DNA from: RGIG4079 sp045637505
GTDB taxonomy: Bacteria; Bacteroidota; Bacteroidia; Bacteroidales; Muribaculaceae
NCBI GenBank assembly: GCA_045637505.1
Contig: JAZTZO010000044.1
Coordinates: forward strand, 1 to 64,000
DNA: 64,000 bases
Direction: 5' to 3'
Shown in pieces: positions 19,440 through 28,423 of the stretch. The translations under genes and the position numbers were made by a program. Within the stretch, counting starts at the first letter, position 1. Every line of letters begins with the position of its first letter. A model generated the notes under the pieces. It saw only the letters and a program-made list of their open reading frames with translations, did not search any database and was not told the origin of the DNA.

Positions 19440-20405
19440 ATGTTTAGCCCTGAATATTTGGTAAAATACATAAATAACGCAATCAGTAAAATCAAATATC
19501 CCGAAGAACCTCGTGGATTATACGAACCCATCAAATATACACTTGAGGGGAACGGTAAAAGGTTACGTCCATTACTCACACTTGCTACATGTGACGTATT
19601 GGGAGGAGATATTGAAGCTGCAAAAAATCAAGCAATAGGAGTAGAAATGTTCCATAATTTCACGCTACTTCATGATGATGTGATGGATAATGCCGATATG
19701 CGTAGAGGTAAAGCCACCGTGCATCGTAAATGGAACGAAGCAACAGCAATACTTTCGGGGGATGCAATGTTGACCCTTGCAACTCAATTTATGACTAAAG
19801 GTGATGGCACTAAATCGTGGGATATCATTACCCTCTTTAACACTACAGCTATGGAAGTGTATCAAGGGCAACAATATGATATGGATTTTGAATTACGAGA
19901 TGATGTATCGGTTGAAGAATATCTTGAAATGATTCGCCTAAAGACGTCAGTTCTCTTGGGTTGTGCTTGCAAATTGGGAGCAATCGCAGCTGGAGCATAT
20001 GATTCGGAACGCAATGCTTTTTATAAATATGGTATGAAATTAGGGTTGGCTTTTCAATTACAAGATGACTACCTCGACACATATGGAGACCCTCAAATAT
20101 TTGGCAAAAACATCGGTGGTGATATCCTTAACGATAAAAAGACTTGGCTTCTCATATCGGCCTTAAATGAGGACACAACTGGCACTATTAAGTCGCTAAT
20201 AGGCAACACCGAGATTAATGGTGAAGAAAAAATTTCTGCAGTAAAAGCCATTTATGACAAACTAAATCTTGCAAATCGATGTAAAGAATTAATGGAAAAA
20301 TTTGCATCAGAAGCAGTTGATGCATTAAAAACAGTGGGATTGAGCGACAAAGACATGGAATTCTTCCGTCAATTAGCTCAAGAAGCTATTGGCCGCAACC
20401 ATTAA
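19440..20405 (+). CDS. Polyprenyl synthase (trans-isoprenyl diphosphate synthase)
   Basis: A 321-residue trans-prenyltransferase that condenses isopentenyl diphosphate with allylic diphosphates. The two Asp-rich metal-binding motifs are LLHDDVMDNADMRRG and FQLQDDYLDTYGD, and the GNGKRLRP motif lies near the N-terminus. The chain length (farnesyl/geranylgeranyl or the longer quinone side chain) cannot be read with confidence, so no symbol is given. The protein is cytoplasmic. The 3-prime end nearly touches tatD. Confidence 0.9.
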   Translation: MFSPEYLVKYINNAISKIKYPEEPRGLYEPIKYTLEGNGKRLRPLLTLATCDVLGGDIEAAKNQAIGVEMFHNFTLLHDDVMDNADMRRGKATVHRKWNEATAILSGDAMLTLATQFMTKGDGTKSWDIITLFNTTAMEVYQGQQYDMDFELRDDVSVEEYLEMIRLKTSVLLGCACKLGAIAAGAYDSERNAFYKYGMKLGLAFQLQDDYLDTYGDPQIFGKNIGGDILNDKKTWLLISALNEDTTGTIKSLIGNTEINGEEKISAVKAIYDKLNLANRCKELMEKFASEAVDALKTVGLSDKDMEFFRQLAQEAIGRNH

Positions 20406-20412
20406 TCATAAA

Positions 20413-21183
20413 ATGTTAATAGATACACATACCCATCTCTACCTTGAGGAATTTAAACCAAGTCCTCAAGATGCAGTCACTCGAGCCATAGAAGCAGGAG
20501 TTGAACTAATGATTTTTCCCAATGTGGATTTATCAACAATTGCTCCAATGCAAAGTTTGCACTCTCAATTTCCCGAAAACACATTAATGGCAATGGGACT
20601 ACACCCAACTGAAATTAAAGATTCATGGGTAGAAGATTTGGCCAAGGTCAAAACCGAATTTAATCAAAACAAAAATAAGTATATCGCAGTGGGTGAAATA
20701 GGGATTGACCTATATTGGGACAAGACTTATTGCGATGAGCAGATGCAAGCTCTTGAACAACAATTTAATTGGGCGGTTGAATCAAACATCCCCGTAATTA
20801 TCCATTGCCGCGAAGGTCTTGATGAAATATTAGAAGTTCTTGATGGTATAAAAACTAAACCTCAAGGAGTATTCCATAGTTTTGGAGGGACTGATGAAGA
20901 TGTTGACCGCATTAGAAAATGTGGCGATTTTTACTTTGGGATAAACGGCATCGTTACGTTTAAAAACTCAAAGTTACGAGATGTACTTCCTACAATAGGG
21001 ATTAACCGAATATTACTTGAAACAGATGCTCCATATTTAGCACCTGTTCCTCATAGAGGAAAACGCAACGAAAGTGCTTATTTAATTCATACTGCAGCTC
21101 ATATTGCACAACATCTTTCATTAACAACCGAAGAGGTTGCTATTAACACCACTAACAACGCAAAAAAACTATTCGGCATCTAA
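20413..21183 (+). CDS. tatD: TatD family metal-dependent hydrolase
   Basis: A 256-residue TIM-barrel deoxyribonuclease/hydrolase. The metal ligands are seen in DTHTHL at the start, GEIGIDLYWD (Glu), IIHCREG (His), FHSFGG (His) and LLETDAPYLAPVPHRGKRNE (Asp). I chose the ATG at 20413, which places IDTHTHL directly at the N-terminus as in the family. A TTG at 20389 would add eight residues and overlap the upstream gene. It is linked to 3-prime-5-prime DNA trimming and quality-control roles in other bacteria. Confidence 0.9.
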   Translation: MLIDTHTHLYLEEFKPSPQDAVTRAIEAGVELMIFPNVDLSTIAPMQSLHSQFPENTLMAMGLHPTEIKDSWVEDLAKVKTEFNQNKNKYIAVGEIGIDLYWDKTYCDEQMQALEQQFNWAVESNIPVIIHCREGLDEILEVLDGIKTKPQGVFHSFGGTDEDVDRIRKCGDFYFGINGIVTFKNSKLRDVLPTIGINRILLETDAPYLAPVPHRGKRNESAYLIHTAAHIAQHLSLTTEEVAINTTNNAKKLFGI

Positions 21184-21187
21184 TACC

Positions 21188-21658
21188 CTACAAGGGATTA
21201 TTTATTATAATAAAGATATTTAGATATGTTGCCAATATCAACCATAATACGTATGGTGTAAATAGCCATGCCGAAACCTTATTAACACGGTAACACGTTA
21301 TAATATAAAACAGCACAGTTAAATCCAACAAAATTAAATCTATGAGTCCACTAAAAGGGTCTTGAAGGTAGAAAAACAAGAAACTCCATGCAAAATTAAA
21401 AACTAATTGAAGGATAAAAATCCACGCCAAGCCCGAGTCAAACATTTCTTGCTTATTCCACACCAGACCAATTGAGATTCCACTACATAGGTATATAATG
21501 CCCCACGCGATAGGAAATACAAAATTGGGTGGAGTTAGAATTGATTTATTTAGAGATGGGTACCATGTTGCTAATGAATCGGCCTGAAATAAATTCGCCG
21601 TATAACCGACTCCAAAACACACTAAAATTGCGACTAAAATATAAACTACACGTTTCAT
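21188..21658 (-). CDS. TspO/MBR family membrane protein
   Basis: A 156-residue integral membrane protein with five hydrophobic segments, the normal size and topology of TspO. Characteristic residues include WYPSLNKSILTPPNFVFPIAW near the first loop and a tryptophan-rich pattern (WSFLFF, WIFILQLVFNFAW). Family members bind porphyrins or tryptophan-derived ligands and influence stress signalling. It is convergent with tatD and separated from pgk by a terminator, so it is probably expressed alone. Confidence 0.88.
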   Translation of the reverse strand: MKRVVYILVAILVCFGVGYTANLFQADSLATWYPSLNKSILTPPNFVFPIAWGIIYLCSGISIGLVWNKQEMFDSGLAWIFILQLVFNFAWSFLFFYLQDPFSGLIDLILLDLTVLFYIITCYRVNKVSAWLFTPYVLWLILATYLNIFIIINNPL

Positions 21659-21725
21659 AACTCAATATATTTATAATTTTATTTTATAACATTAAACTAT
21701 ATCGAGTTGTTTTGTGCTAAAAAAC

Positions 21726-21759
21726 AAAAGTGGCAAAACTATAAAGTTTTACCACTTTT
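21726..21759 (-). terminator. Terminator of pgk
   Basis: AAAAGTGG (21726-21733) pairs with CCACTTTT (21752-21759) and AAAAC (21735-21739) with GTTTT (21746-21750), with one mismatch between. On the minus strand a T-rich tail follows. Confidence 0.65.
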
Positions 21760-21781
21760 ATATATTGTATTTGTCTAATGA

Positions 21782-23029
21782 TTAGCCTTTGATTGCAGCT
21801 ACACCTGGAAGTGTTTTACCTTCGATAGCTTCAAGGAGAGCACCACCACCAGTTGATACATAAGAAACTTTGTCGGCAAGACCAAACTTGTTAACACAAG
21901 CTACAGAGTCGCCACCACCAACAAGTGAGAATGCACCATTTTCGGTTGCTTCAACGATAGCATCAGCGATAGCTTTTGAACCACCTGCGAAGTTGTCGAA
22001 TTCAAATACTCCTGCAGGGCCATTCCAAAGGATAGTTTTAGCTGTACGAATAACATTAGCAAATGCTTCACGAGTCACAGGACCAGCATCCATACCTTCC
22101 CATCCTTCAGGGATATCCATAGAAGAAACAACTTGAGTATTTGCGTCATTGCTGAATTTATCTCCAGCGATGCAGTCAGTACCAAGAACAAGGTTTACGC
22201 CTTTCTCTTGTGCTTTCTTCATAATATCAAGCGCCAAGTCAAGTTTATCATCTTCACAAATAGAAAGACCTATTTTACCACCTTGAGCTTTAGCAAAAGT
22301 ATATGTCATACCACCACAAAGAATCAAGTTATCAACTTTATCCATGAGGTTTTCAATGATACCAATTTTGGTTGATACTTTTGAACCACCCATAATTGCA
22401 GTGAAAGGACGTTTGATATCACTAAGAATATTATCAACTGCTTGAACTTCTTTTTCCATCAAGTAGCCGAGCATTTTATCATCTTCACCAAAGCTATCAG
22501 CAATAACAGCTGTAGAAGCATGTTTGCGGTGGGCTGTACCGAAAGCATCATTTACATAGCAATCAGCATAGCTTGCAAGAGTTTTAGCAAATGCTTTTTG
22601 GCTTTCTTTCATTTCTTTTTTAGCTGTTTCGTAAGCAGGATCTTCTTTATCAATACCTACAGGCTTACCTTCTTCTTCAGCATAGAAACGAAGGTTTTCA
22701 AGCAAAAGAACTTCACCAGGTTGCAATGCAGCAGCAGCGTCAGCAGCATTAGCACAATCTTCGGCAAATTTCACATCACGACCAAGAGCAGCAGCAACTG
22801 CATCTTTAATTTGAGCGAGAGAGAATTTAGGATTTACTTTACCTTTTGGTTTACCCATGTGTGACATGATGATTAAGCTACCACCTTCATCAAGAATTTT
22901 CTTAAGTGTAGGAAGAGCTCCACGAATACGAGTGTCATCGGTAATGTTTCCGTTTTCATCGAGGGGTACATTGAAGTCCACTCTGACGACTGCCTTTTTG
23001 CCGGCAAATTTGTAATTGTCGATAGTCAT
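21782..23029 (-). CDS. pgk: Phosphoglycerate kinase
   Basis: A 415-residue glycolytic enzyme that transfers phosphate from 1,3-bisphosphoglycerate to ADP. The N-terminal substrate site shows VVRVDFNVPLDENG and MSHMGKPKG; the central hinge has FTAIMGGSKVSTKI; the C-terminal nucleotide part has ILWNGPAGVFEF and the GGGDSVA glycine-rich loop. Length and motif order are normal. It has its own -7 element and terminator, consistent with a single strongly expressed gene; codon use looks more uniform than in its neighbours. Confidence 0.97.
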   Translation of the reverse strand: MTIDNYKFAGKKAVVRVDFNVPLDENGNITDDTRIRGALPTLKKILDEGGSLIIMSHMGKPKGKVNPKFSLAQIKDAVAAALGRDVKFAEDCANAADAAAALQPGEVLLLENLRFYAEEEGKPVGIDKEDPAYETAKKEMKESQKAFAKTLASYADCYVNDAFGTAHRKHASTAVIADSFGEDDKMLGYLMEKEVQAVDNILSDIKRPFTAIMGGSKVSTKIGIIENLMDKVDNLILCGGMTYTFAKAQGGKIGLSICEDDKLDLALDIMKKAQEKGVNLVLGTDCIAGDKFSNDANTQVVSSMDIPEGWEGMDAGPVTREAFANVIRTAKTILWNGPAGVFEFDNFAGGSKAIADAIVEATENGAFSLVGGGDSVACVNKFGLADKVSYVSTGGGALLEAIEGKTLPGVAAIKG

Positions 23030-23088
23030 TTTCGTTTGAAAATTAAATTAATTATAACGTTATATATTAGTTTCAATAAATTAGATTA

Positions 23089-23096
23089 CAAAATTA
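23089..23096 (-). promoter_or_regulatory. pgk -7 element
   Basis: CAAAATTA on the plus strand reads TAATTTTG on the minus strand, 60 bases upstream of the pgk start. Confidence 0.45.
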
Positions 23097-23130
23097 CACC
23101 TTTTTTCTTAAATATAGATGCATTTTGTCA

Positions 23131-23961
23131 TTAAATGATGTTATGAGCTTTTAACAACTCGTGCATCTCGTTTGCAAGTTTTTCTGATTCTCGAGCGGCA
23201 GCTTCGGCAAAATCCTCACCATTTGAGGCGTAAATAATGCCTCGTGATGAATTAACCAATAAGCCACAGTCTTCAATCATGCCATACTTTGCAACTTCTT
23301 CAAGACTTCCACCTTGAGCTCCTACGCCAGGAACGAGCAAAAAGCTTTTTGGTGATACTTTGCGGATATCTTGGAACATTGCTCCCTGTGTAGCACCAAC
23401 AACATACATCATTTCATCGCTTGAAGCCCATTTAGCCGAGGTTTCAAGCACATGTTCAAATAAGCGTTTACCTTCTTTATCTTCTATTAGCTGGAAGTCG
23501 TGGCTACCTTTGTTTGAAGTCAAGGCAAGAAGAATAACCCATTTGCCTTCATATCCAAGGAAAGGAGTTACACTATCTTCTCCCATATAAGGAGCTACTG
23601 TAATAGCGTCAACATCAAGATGCTCAAAGAAGCTACGAGCATAAAGTTGAGAAGTATTACCAATATCACCTCGTTTTGCGTCAGCAATAATAAATTGGTC
23701 GGGATATTTTTCTTTGATATACTTCACAGTCTCTTCCATTGCAACCCAACCTTCAACGCCAAGGCTTTCATAGAATGCAAGATTAGGTTTATAAGCTACT
23801 GCATATTGAGCAGTTGCATCAATTATTGCTTTATTGAAAGCCAACAATGGATTTTCTTCTTTCAATAGGTGTTGAGGTATTTTTTTGATATCGGGATCAA
23901 GACCTACACAAAGGAAAGAACCTTTGCGACGTATATTTTCAACTAATTCAGTTCTTTTCAT
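23131..23961 (-). CDS. pyrF: Orotidine 5-prime-phosphate decarboxylase
   Basis: A 276-residue enzyme that makes UMP from OMP, the last step of de novo pyrimidine synthesis. It belongs to the longer type 2 subfamily: the catalytic Lys96 lies in IIADAKRGDIGNTS, and FLCVGLDPD is at the N-terminus. It begins 13 bases after prfA on the same strand, the order commonly seen in Bacteroidota, so the two are probably co-transcribed. Confidence 0.95.
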   Translation of the reverse strand: MKRTELVENIRRKGSFLCVGLDPDIKKIPQHLLKEENPLLAFNKAIIDATAQYAVAYKPNLAFYESLGVEGWVAMEETVKYIKEKYPDQFIIADAKRGDIGNTSQLYARSFFEHLDVDAITVAPYMGEDSVTPFLGYEGKWVILLALTSNKGSHDFQLIEDKEGKRLFEHVLETSAKWASSDEMMYVVGATQGAMFQDIRKVSPKSFLLVPGVGAQGGSLEEVAKYGMIEDCGLLVNSSRGIIYASNGEDFAEAAARESEKLANEMHELLKAHNII

Positions 23962-23974
23962 ATTTACAATTTAT

Positions 23975-25084
23975 TTAGAGTTCACTTTCTTTTAGTTTTT
24001 CAGCATTTTCGGCAATGATAAGTTGGTCAATACAATCTTGAATATCGCCATCCACAAACGCTTGAAGATTATATATCGTATAATTAATACGGTGGTCGGT
24101 AATGCGACCTTGTGGATAATTATATGTACGAATCTTTGCCGAACGGTCACCAGTTGACACCATAGTTTTGCGTCGTGATGCTATATCATCAATATATTTT
24201 TGGTGCTCTTTATCATATATGAAAGTACGCAAACGGCTCAAAGCACGTTCTTTGTTTTTAGGTTGGTCACGAGTTTCGGTACATTCAATAAGAATTTCCT
24301 CGGTCTCTCCAGTATTTGGGTTTTTCCACATATAACGAAGACGCACTCCCGATTCTACTTTATTTACATTTTGACCACCGGCACCACCACTTCGGAATGT
24401 GTCCCATTTGATTTCTCCTTCGTTGATTTCTACATCAAAAGCCTCGGCCTCGGGCAATACAGCGACTGTTGCTGCCGATGTATGCACACGCCCTTGTGTT
24501 TCGGTAGCAGGCACACGTTGTACACGATGTACACCACTTTCATATTTCAATGTGCCGTACACACCTTCGCCACTCACAGCCATAACGATTTCCTTAAAAC
24601 CACCGGCTGCACCTTCACTAAAGCTTGTAATTGCAACATTCCACCCTTTTGACTCGCAATATTTGCTATACATTTTAAACAAGTCTCCGGCAAAAATTGC
24701 TGCCTCATCGCCACCAGTACCTCCACGGATTTCAAGAATAGCATTCTTACCATCTTCGGGATCGGCAGGAATTAAGAGTAATTTAATTTCTTCTTCAAGA
24801 TTTGGCAACTCTGCATTGGCATTATCAAGTTCTTCTTTTGCCATAGCTCGCATATCTTCATCATTTTCAGTATCAAGAATTTCACGAGCCTCTTGTATGT
24901 TACCTATTAAATTCCTATAGCGACGAGTTGCTGCTGTCAATTTTTCTAATTCTTTATATTCTTTTGTAAGTCGCACATAACGTTTCATATCAGCTATCAC
25001 AGAAGGGTCAGTAATAAGCGTACTAACCTCTTCAAATCGAGCTTCAATGCCGTCAAGGCGAGATAATAATGATGTATCGGCCAT
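23975..25084 (-). CDS. prfA: Peptide chain release factor 1
   Basis: A 369-residue class I release factor that recognises UAA and UAG. The anticodon-like PAT tripeptide is at 192-194, which marks RF1 and not RF2, and the catalytic GGQ is at 236-238 in SGGAGGQNVNKVE. No programmed frameshift is present or expected. Promoter element upstream at 25103-25110. Because it reads UAG as stop, the in-frame TAG codons in the adjacent decayed gene should terminate. Confidence 0.96.
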   Translation of the reverse strand: MADTSLLSRLDGIEARFEEVSTLITDPSVIADMKRYVRLTKEYKELEKLTAATRRYRNLIGNIQEAREILDTENDEDMRAMAKEELDNANAELPNLEEEIKLLLIPADPEDGKNAILEIRGGTGGDEAAIFAGDLFKMYSKYCESKGWNVAITSFSEGAAGGFKEIVMAVSGEGVYGTLKYESGVHRVQRVPATETQGRVHTSAATVAVLPEAEAFDVEINEGEIKWDTFRSGGAGGQNVNKVESGVRLRYMWKNPNTGETEEILIECTETRDQPKNKERALSRLRTFIYDKEHQKYIDDIASRRKTMVSTGDRSAKIRTYNYPQGRITDHRINYTIYNLQAFVDGDIQDCIDQLIIAENAEKLKESEL

Positions 25085-25102
25085 AAAACTTTTAATTTTT
25101 CA

Positions 25103-25110
25103 CAAAGTTA
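25103..25110 (-). promoter_or_regulatory. prfA -7 element
   Basis: CAAAGTTA on the plus strand reads TAACTTTG on the minus strand, 19 bases upstream of the prfA start. Confidence 0.55.
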
Positions 25111-25186
25111 CAAAATTTTATTGAGAGTAGTAAATTTATACTCAACAAAATACCCTAATAATTCTTTACTTAAACCCTTAAAAACT

Positions 25187-25747
25187 CTTTTTCTATAAGA
25201 TTAAAAGCAATCGTATAATAATCAATAGGAGCGCACTATTAAAATTTAACTCGAACGAAGTAGCTAATGATTATGTAACGCGAGGCAAATTAAAAAAAGG
25301 ATATAATTGCCCTATTTCAATAACTTGTGGCTTTACTTTTCTTGATGGCAAGCACTATTTTTTCAAAAATTGTGACGATAAGCTAATAAACGAAACTTGT
25401 GAACGCAATGGGTCTTATTTTCAACAAAATCTCGCTATATATAATAGTATTAAAGAGCCTAAACTTACTTTTCTAATGGCGGCATTACACAACCCTATCG
25501 TTTTCTTTGCGAACTTTCGGATAATTCCTTAGCTATCGTTGAAATAGATGGGCTCACCTATACTAATGCTATTGATTATTTATTACAGTCAAAAGATAAT
25601 AAACATGCCTTATATTTAGATATGGGCGAATGGAGTGATGGTTAGTATCGTGGTTCGAAATTTATCTATGATATCAATTCTAACAAAAAATTGGATAGCA
25701 TCAAACAGAATAATTATCAAACCAATTAGATTGTTGTATCTAAATAA
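25187..25747 (+). pseudogene. Decayed gene with a frameshift and two in-frame TAG codons
   Basis: No complete gene is present, but translation gives protein-like sequence. The frame through 25242 is open from about 25187 to a TAG at 25530 and includes CGFTFLDGKHYFFKNCDDKL and NGSYFQQNLAIYN. Shortly before that stop, reading passes to another frame that continues with CELSDNSLAIVEIDGLTYTN and ALYLDMGEWSDG, then meets TAG at 25643-25645, continues in the same frame to TAG at 25727-25729, and ends at TAA 25745-25747. Both TAG positions would suit a Trp codon (TGG). There is no clear start. The ALYLDMGEW part faintly recalls phosphodiester-glycosidase-like proteins, but this is a guess. Confidence 0.6.
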
Positions 25748-25775
25748 AATTATATTATCCATATAATATTTCATC

Positions 25776-25801
25776 GAGGAGCCACTAATGTGTGGCTCCT
25801 C
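25776..25801 (+). terminator. Terminator after the decayed gene
   Basis: GAGGAGCCAC (25776-25785) pairs perfectly with GTGGCTCCTC (25792-25801) around TAATGT, followed by CTATTTTATT. A well-formed terminator here supports the view that the decayed stretch was once a transcribed gene. Confidence 0.7.
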
Positions 25802-25840
25802 CTATTTTATTCATAATTTAATTAAATGACATAAAATCCT

Positions 25841-25848
25841 TAACTTTG
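25841..25848 (+). promoter_or_regulatory. -7 element for the DUF4250 gene
   Basis: TAACTTTG, 18 bases before the ATG at 25867. It overlaps a further upstream in-frame ATG at 25846, which argues against that earlier start. Confidence 0.55.
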
Positions 25849-25866
25849 TACTTAAATTATTTAAAT

Positions 25867-26046
25867 ATGGAAAATTTACCTCAAGACCCTTTTATATTAT
25901 TTAGCTATATCAACACTAAGTTGCGAGACAATTATTCATCGCTTGATATTCTATGCGAAGATTTAAACATCAACAAAGATGAGCTTATAAAGAAGTTAGC
26001 CGTCATAGGTATGATATATGATGCGACACTCAATAAATTTGTTTGA
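25867..26046 (+). CDS. DUF4250 domain protein
   Basis: A 59-residue protein matching the DUF4250 pattern: it starts MENLPQDPFILFSYINTKLR, then a short helix-turn-helix-like block (SSLDILCEDLNINKDELIKKL) and YDATLNKFV at the end. The middle looks like a small DNA-binding-type helical domain, but the family function is unknown. The start at 25867 is chosen because an in-frame ATG at 25846 lies inside the promoter element and because family members begin close to the LPxDP motif. uvrD follows with its own promoter. Confidence 0.85.
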   Translation: MENLPQDPFILFSYINTKLRDNYSSLDILCEDLNINKDELIKKLAVIGMIYDATLNKFV

Positions 26047-26064
26047 AAAATAATGTCAAATTTC

Positions 26065-26095
26065 TTGCATTCACTCAACAAAGAGAGTAACTTTG
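26065..26095 (+). promoter_or_regulatory. uvrD promoter placing the start site at the ATG
   Basis: TTG (26065-26067), 20 bases, TAACTTTG (26088-26095). The ATG at 26102 begins only six bases after the element, where transcription is expected to start, so the mRNA may be leaderless. Confidence 0.6.
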
Positions 26096-26101
26096 CATAG
26101 A

Positions 26102-28423
26102 ATGGAAGATTATATTAAAGAATTAAATCAACAGCAACAAGACGCTGTTTTGTATCTCGATGGGCCACAATTGGTTATTGCAGGCGCTGGATCGGGCAAA
26201 ACGCGTGTACTCACATATAAAATCGTGCATTTATTGGCCCATGGTTATGAACCATGGCGAATATTGGCATTGACATTTACCAATAAAGCTGCTCGTGAAA
26301 TGCGTGAACGCATTGAGAGCGTTGCCGGAGGAGCTACTGCGTCAAAATTGTGGATGGGTACATTTCACTCTATTTTTGCGCGCATACTACGCATAAATGC
26401 CGAGCGCTTAGGATTTAAGAGCGATTTCACAATTTACGATACGGCCGATTCAAAATCGCTAATCAAATCAATCATCAAAGACCTTGACCTTGATGACAAG
26501 ATATATAAGCCATCTACAGTTCTGAGCGCTATATCAATGGCCAAGAATGCATTGATATCCCCTACAGTTTATGCTCAAACTAACGATATAATGGAGGCTG
26601 ACCGTCGTGCAAAACGACCTCGGACACATGAAATATATCGGGGATACTGTCAGCGTTGTTTTGTTGCCGGAGCGATGGACTTTGATGATCTGCTCTATTA
26701 TACTAATGTTTTATTTCGCGATAATCCCGATATTCTTCGCCATTATCAAGAATATTTTCGTTATGTACTTGTTGATGAGTATCAAGACACCAATTTCGCA
26801 CAACATTTGATTATATCGCAACTCACTCGAGAAAGCCACAACCTTTGTGTTGTGGGCGATGATGCTCAAAGCATATATTCATTTCGAGGTGCTAATATTC
26901 GCAATATTCTTAATTTACAAAATGCGTATCCCGATTTGCGAATATTCAAATTGGAGCAGAACTATCGCTCTACACAAACTATTATCAATGCGGCCAACTC
27001 GCTTATTGATAAAAACACCGAGCAAATTCGCAAACAAGTATTCTCAAAAAACAACATCGGCAGCAAGATTGAAGTTGTACAAAGTTATAGTGATTACGAA
27101 GAAGCGTTTTTAGTTTCCAATCGCATATCACAAGTAAGGATGCAATCACACGATAGTTATGATGAATTTGCAATACTATATCGCACCAACGCTCAATCAC
27201 GAATTCTTGAAGAATCTTTACGCAAACGCAATATCCCCTATCGCATATATGGTGGGCTATCCTTCTACCAACGCAAAGAGATTAAAGATGCCATTGCATA
27301 TTTTAGGCTATCAATAAACCCTAATGACGATGAAGCGTTGAAGCGTGTAATCAATTTCCCTGCTCGCGGAATTGGCGACACTACTTTGAATAAACTTGTG
27401 CGATGTGCTATTGATAATCGAGTGAGCATATGGAATGTAATCAACAATATAGCACAATTTAACCCCGGAGTTAATTCAGGCACCATTAAAAAACTTATTG
27501 CATTTAGAGATTTGATTCAATCATTTATTGAATTAAATCAAGAAGGGAAGAACGCAGAAGAAATAGCAAAACATATTATTCGTGAGACTCAATTGTTAAG
27601 TATGCTTTTATCGGATAAAACTCCCGAAAGCATTTCAAAACAAGAAAACCTCCACGAGTTGCTTAATGGTGTAAAAGAGTTTATCTCTAACAAACTTGAA
27701 GAGGGGGATGAAAATAGTATAACATTAAATGACTTCTTGGGTGAAGTGTCGTTAGCAACTGACCAAGACACACAAGATGGTGACGGCGAAAAGTTAACAT
27801 TGATGACAGTCCACGCTGCTAAAGGACTGGAATTTAGCAATGTATTTATAGTGGGTGTAGAGGAAGAGTTATTCCCTTCTTCAATGTGTATTACCCAAAG
27901 TGAAATTGAAGAAGAACGCCGATTGTTGTATGTAGCAATAACTCGAGCAAAACAATTTTGCATGTTATCATATGCCTCTTCTCGTTTTCGCAATGGACAA
28001 ACCAAAGGTTGTTCACCCTCTCGATTTATTCGCGACATCGACCCCCAATATCTAAATATATGTTCGGGGTCGGCAATAGGTGGCAACAATAATTTCACAA
28101 ATCCCATTGAAAATTACAGAGCTTCTTTTCATTCTGAGACAAAGACTTATCGTGTTCCAAACAATTTGAAGCCGATAAAAGAATCTCGTAGCAAAACAGC
28201 AATTGCACCAACACAAGGTTCCTCTATAGGGACAACCTTTAGTGATATTCACGAAGCAAGCAATCTTTCGGTAGGAATGACTATTGAACATCAACGATTT
28301 GGGACTGGTAGAATCACAACGATTGACACCTCATCGGCTGATGCACGCATTATTGTTGAATTTACCAACACCGGAACAAAAACATTATTACTTAAATTTG
28401 CACGTTTTAAGATAATTGGATAA
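26102..28423 (+). CDS. UvrD/PcrA-type DNA helicase
   Basis: A 773-residue superfamily 1A helicase that unwinds DNA 3-prime to 5-prime in repair and replication-fork restart. Motifs in order: the Q-motif region LNQQQQDAV, Walker A GAGSGKTRVL, motif Ia TFTNKAAREMRERI, DEYQDTN, GDDAQSIYSFRGA, QNYRST, VHAAKGLEF and VAITRAK. The C-terminal part ends with a Tudor-like segment (GMTIEHQRFGTGRI), typical of PcrA/UvrD. I use the ATG at 26102, since a TTG at 26093 lies inside the promoter element. Whether to call it uvrD or pcrA is a matter of naming. The stop overlaps the nspC start by one base. Confidence 0.94.
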   Translation: MEDYIKELNQQQQDAVLYLDGPQLVIAGAGSGKTRVLTYKIVHLLAHGYEPWRILALTFTNKAAREMRERIESVAGGATASKLWMGTFHSIFARILRINAERLGFKSDFTIYDTADSKSLIKSIIKDLDLDDKIYKPSTVLSAISMAKNALISPTVYAQTNDIMEADRRAKRPRTHEIYRGYCQRCFVAGAMDFDDLLYYTNVLFRDNPDILRHYQEYFRYVLVDEYQDTNFAQHLIISQLTRESHNLCVVGDDAQSIYSFRGANIRNILNLQNAYPDLRIFKLEQNYRSTQTIINAANSLIDKNTEQIRKQVFSKNNIGSKIEVVQSYSDYEEAFLVSNRISQVRMQSHDSYDEFAILYRTNAQSRILEESLRKRNIPYRIYGGLSFYQRKEIKDAIAYFRLSINPNDDEALKRVINFPARGIGDTTLNKLVRCAIDNRVSIWNVINNIAQFNPGVNSGTIKKLIAFRDLIQSFIELNQEGKNAEEIAKHIIRETQLLSMLLSDKTPESISKQENLHELLNGVKEFISNKLEEGDENSITLNDFLGEVSLATDQDTQDGDGEKLTLMTVHAAKGLEFSNVFIVGVEEELFPSSMCITQSEIEEERRLLYVAITRAKQFCMLSYASSRFRNGQTKGCSPSRFIRDIDPQYLNICSGSAIGGNNNFTNPIENYRASFHSETKTYRVPNNLKPIKESRSKTAIAPTQGSSIGTTFSDIHEASNLSVGMTIEHQRFGTGRITTIDTSSADARIIVEFTNTGTKTLLLKFARFKIIG

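Noticed and set aside
24200..24920. Two long plus-strand frames opposite prfA
   Set aside because: They lie fully inside prfA, whose PAT and GGQ motifs are intact. The Ser/Pro-rich and Phe/Cys-rich products are typical of antisense frames.
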